6,633 nucleotides of DNA from an uncultured bacterium (GTDB lineage Bacteria > Patescibacteriota > Minisyncoccia > SW-4-49-11), in the NCBI GenBank assembly GCA_913060955.1, contig CAJXTH010000039.1, forward strand, positions 1 to 6,633, given 5' to 3'. Below are positions 5,306 through 6,633 of this stretch, in pieces. A program made the translations under genes and the position numbers. Positions within the stretch are counted from its first letter, which is position 1. Each line of letters opens with the position of its first letter. The notes below the pieces were generated by a model. That model was given only the letters and a program-made list of their open reading frames with translations. It did no database searches and was not told the DNA's origin.

Positions 5306-5340
5306 AAAAAATCACGGACCTTCATATTCGAAAGTCCGTG
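5304..5340 (-). terminator. Intrinsic terminator of the unknown 264-aa gene
   Basis: On the minus strand, CACGGAC/GTCCGTG (5340-5334 with 5319-5313) forms a 7-bp stem, with a possible inner TTC/GAA pairing, followed by a run of seven to eight T's (5311-5304). It lies about 47 nt after the stop codon at 5387, and the T-run overlaps the end of the converging VanZ-like gene. On the plus strand only TATAATTGTT follows, so termination of that gene would be weaker. A second hairpin, CCTTG/CAAGG (5363-5367 with 5373-5377), lies between stop and terminator. Confidence 0.88.
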
Positions 5341-5386
5341 TATAATTGTTGTGCAGATCAATCCTTGGCGAACAAGGGGGTAGATT

Positions 5387-6181
5387 CTAGGAGAACTCTA
5401 CCAGAGAACCAGTCATCAGACGGGTAACCGGTGTGAATGGGAAAAAGGCATACTCGTACCAAACCGTCCAGATGAAGTCTCGGATCCAAGTTTTACGCAT
5501 CTCCGGAGAGAGTTCAAACGTAAATGAGTCTTCTTGACGACCTACACGGGAGAGACCATGGTTACAACCGCACCCGTGAAGCCAAACGTAACCGTGCTGG
5601 CTGGAGATTGATTGAACCTTCATCTGAATCGGGAATACCTTCTGACCGTGGAGGTTTGCATCCCACCCACGTGCATTGAGCTTATCCTGTTCAGAAAACC
5701 GGAGCGGTACGATCTCACAAACACCAGCTCGTTCAACTGGGGCTAAATGACACCAGTAAAATGATGCGGGTAAATCGTAGCCAAACTCAGCAAAGAGGTC
5801 CCGAGCAATGGCAACAACTTTCAATTTGTCCCGATAATCATCTGCTGTTTCATCCAGCTGAGACTCAACGTCTGAGAAATCAGGATAGCGATCAACCTGA
5901 AAGTCCGTACCAAAGAATTCAAGTGCTTCCCAGGCAAGAGTGCCAAGAACATGAGAAAAAGCGTGTTTCTGACCTTCAAAGTCATTTCGCTTCGTAAAGA
6001 GATCTAAATCTCCGTACTTCAGCTTATACAAAAACAATTGGGCCATTTGCACGTAGATCTCAGGATCTGTAAGCTGAGTATTCGCTTCCCCAGAAGCGAT
6101 AAGCTGCCATTCCAAAGGAAGTTTACTTACTGGGCATGCTGCTTCTTGAGCGATTGTCGTTATGGAAGGTGCTGTTAGCAT
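5387..6181 (-). CDS. Hypothetical protein with HxCxCxH motif
   Basis: I do not recognise this 264-aa protein. It has no signal peptide and no clear membrane segment, so it is probably cytoplasmic. The N-terminal half is acidic and predicted helical (about 40-135, including AWEALEFFG and a DFSDVESQLDETADD stretch). The C-terminal half has Cys144-His145, Cys155 and the cluster HGYVWLHGCGCNHGLS (197-212) with H202, C204, C206 and H208, which could bind a metal; that is inference. Aromatic residues are dense at 230-250 (WIRDFIWTVWYEYAFF). The ATG at 6181 is chosen because AAGGAGG (6198-6192), the strongest Shine-Dalgarno in the window, lies 10 nt upstream; an in-frame TTG at 6205 would place that site inside the gene. 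It has its own strong promoter and terminator, so it is monocistronic and likely well expressed. Confidence 0.85.
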   Translation of the reverse strand: MLTAPSITTIAQEAACPVSKLPLEWQLIASGEANTQLTDPEIYVQMAQLFLYKLKYGDLDLFTKRNDFEGQKHAFSHVLGTLAWEALEFFGTDFQVDRYPDFSDVESQLDETADDYRDKLKVVAIARDLFAEFGYDLPASFYWCHLAPVERAGVCEIVPLRFSEQDKLNARGWDANLHGQKVFPIQMKVQSISSQHGYVWLHGCGCNHGLSRVGRQEDSFTFELSPEMRKTWIRDFIWTVWYEYAFFPFTPVTRLMTGSLVEFS

Positions 6182-6184
6182 TAT

Positions 6185-6206
6185 TTTGTATCCTCCTTGA
6201 TACAAA
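6185..6206 (-). promoter_or_regulatory. Shine-Dalgarno presented in a hairpin loop
   Basis: On the minus strand, TTTGTATC (6206-6199) and GATACAAA (6192-6185) form a perfect 8-bp stem whose 6-nt loop is AAGGAG, the core of the ribosome binding site. The ATG follows three bases after the stem. The same sequence in DNA is a 22-bp palindrome that could serve as an operator. The leader upstream also has a hairpin ATGCAA/TTGCAT (6244-6239 with 6233-6228), and the 9-mer TATTTGTAT occurs both here (6208-6200) and just after the -10 box (6258-6250). This points to control of translation or transcription; the mechanism is inference. Confidence 0.75.
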
Positions 6207-6255
6207 TAGTTTACATGCTACACTCTAATGCAAGCTAATTGCATAAAGCATACAA

Positions 6256-6283
6256 ATATTACCACACTTCTTTTTTTTGTCAA
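6256..6283 (-). promoter_or_regulatory. Strong promoter of the unknown 264-aa gene
   Basis: On the minus strand there is a perfect -35 TTGACA (6283-6278), a 16-bp spacer that starts as an A-run, and an extended -10 TGG-TAATAT (6264-6256). Transcription would start near 6249 and give a leader of about 68 nt. The -35 begins at the base after the preceding gene's stop codon. No terminator separates it from that gene, so some read-through is possible. Confidence 0.8.
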
Positions 6284-6633
6284 CTATTTCTTTACAAATG
6301 TATACTCCTTCTTTTTACTCTCCTCTAACTGCCGGTCATATCGCTCTTTCCAAATTTGATGTCGCTTCCACTGCAGAGATTCATCCCAGGTCTGTGAATC
6401 CAAGGTCTTAGCAATACTTGCTACGGTTTCTCTCGTTTCTGGTAATAGTGTTTCAAAATCATACCGGATCAAAGCTGGATCAATGCCCACTTTTCCTAAA
6501 ATGACATTTTCTGGAATAGTCTTTTCAAGATCACCAAGATTATAATACTTGTTTACTACTACATACACCGGAATTTCAAAGGGTCTCCCACAGAACAGAG
6601 AGAAATCAGAGGGGGTTTTTACGAATATATTTT
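6284..6633 (-). CDS. Hypothetical protein, partial (C-terminal 115 residues)
   Basis: The frame is open from the TAG at 6286-6284 to the window edge, so the true start lies outside; the in-frame GTG at 6568 is internal. I recognise no family. The visible part begins NIFVKTPSDFSLFCGRPF, continues through IPVYVVVNKYYNLGDLEKTIP, and ends in a highly charged segment WKRHQIWKERYDRQLEESKKKEYTFVKK that should be helical and possibly surface-exposed. No Cys/His cluster or membrane segment is visible. Reading through without stops, with balanced amino-acid composition, supports a real gene. It is followed directly by the promoter of the next minus-strand gene. Partial only because the window ends. Confidence 0.75.
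   Translation of the reverse strand, partial: NIFVKTPSDFSLFCGRPFEIPVYVVVNKYYNLGDLEKTIPENVILGKVGIDPALIRYDFETLLPETRETVASIAKTLDSQTWDESLQWKRHQIWKERYDRQLEESKKKEYTFVKK

Noticed and set aside
5313..5350. TATAATTG at 5341-5348 on the plus strand as a promoter
   Set aside because: No plus-strand gene follows; the bases simply flank the minus-strand terminator stem.
6182..6205. TTG at 6205 as start of the 264-aa protein
   Set aside because: It would place the strong AAGGAGG inside the coding region; the ATG at 6181 is correctly spaced from it.
6284..6568. Complete 94-aa gene starting with GTG at 6568
   Set aside because: The frame remains open without a stop to the window edge, so the gene is most likely longer and the GTG is an internal Val codon.

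Overview
The window looks like a chromosomal segment from a Candidate Phyla Radiation (Patescibacteria-type) bacterium. This is inferred from compact housekeeping genes, intergenic gaps of about 20-70 bp between most of them, a compact tmRNA with a divergent tag, some promoters whose -10 box sits right at the start codon, and small hypothetical proteins I cannot place. I cannot name the lineage from the sequence alone.

Layout. Positions 1-79 hold palindromic sequence without a convincing gene. A minus-strand block follows: tRNA-Glu(CTC) with its own promoter and terminator, then ftsZ, then a GT4-family glycosyltransferase. The glycosyltransferase is divergent from smpB, and their start codons are only about 50 bp apart. 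The plus strand then carries a compact translation block: smpB, a 180-nt structured spacer, the tmRNA gene ssrA, infC (IF-3), rpmI (L35) and rplT (L20), closed by a clear intrinsic terminator. A small VanZ-like membrane protein has its own promoter. It converges on a minus-strand gene for an unrecognised 264-aa protein, which has a strong promoter and a Shine-Dalgarno sequence displayed in the loop of a perfect 8-bp hairpin. The right edge cuts through another unrecognised minus-strand gene.

How the genes fit together. SmpB and tmRNA act as partners in trans-translation (ribosome rescue) and lie side by side. They run straight into the conserved IF-3/L35/L20 cluster: only 21 nt separate the tmRNA 3' end from the infC ATG, so rescue and initiation functions may share transcripts. 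FtsZ is the cell-division tubulin homologue; here it follows a glycosyltransferase instead of the usual ftsQ/ftsA genes.

Most unusual points: (1) the SD-in-loop hairpin and strong promoter before the unknown 264-aa gene; (2) the tmRNA, with all four pseudoknots visible, a tag ANPFQTRSFGYAVA ending in a single Ala, and an atypical T-loop; (3) the structured smpB-ssrA spacer with mutually exclusive pairings; (4) a palindrome centred on the tRNA-Glu -10 box; (5) apparent leaderless promoters for smpB and the VanZ-like gene; (6) near-exclusive use of CGA for arginine in infC-rpmI-rplT.
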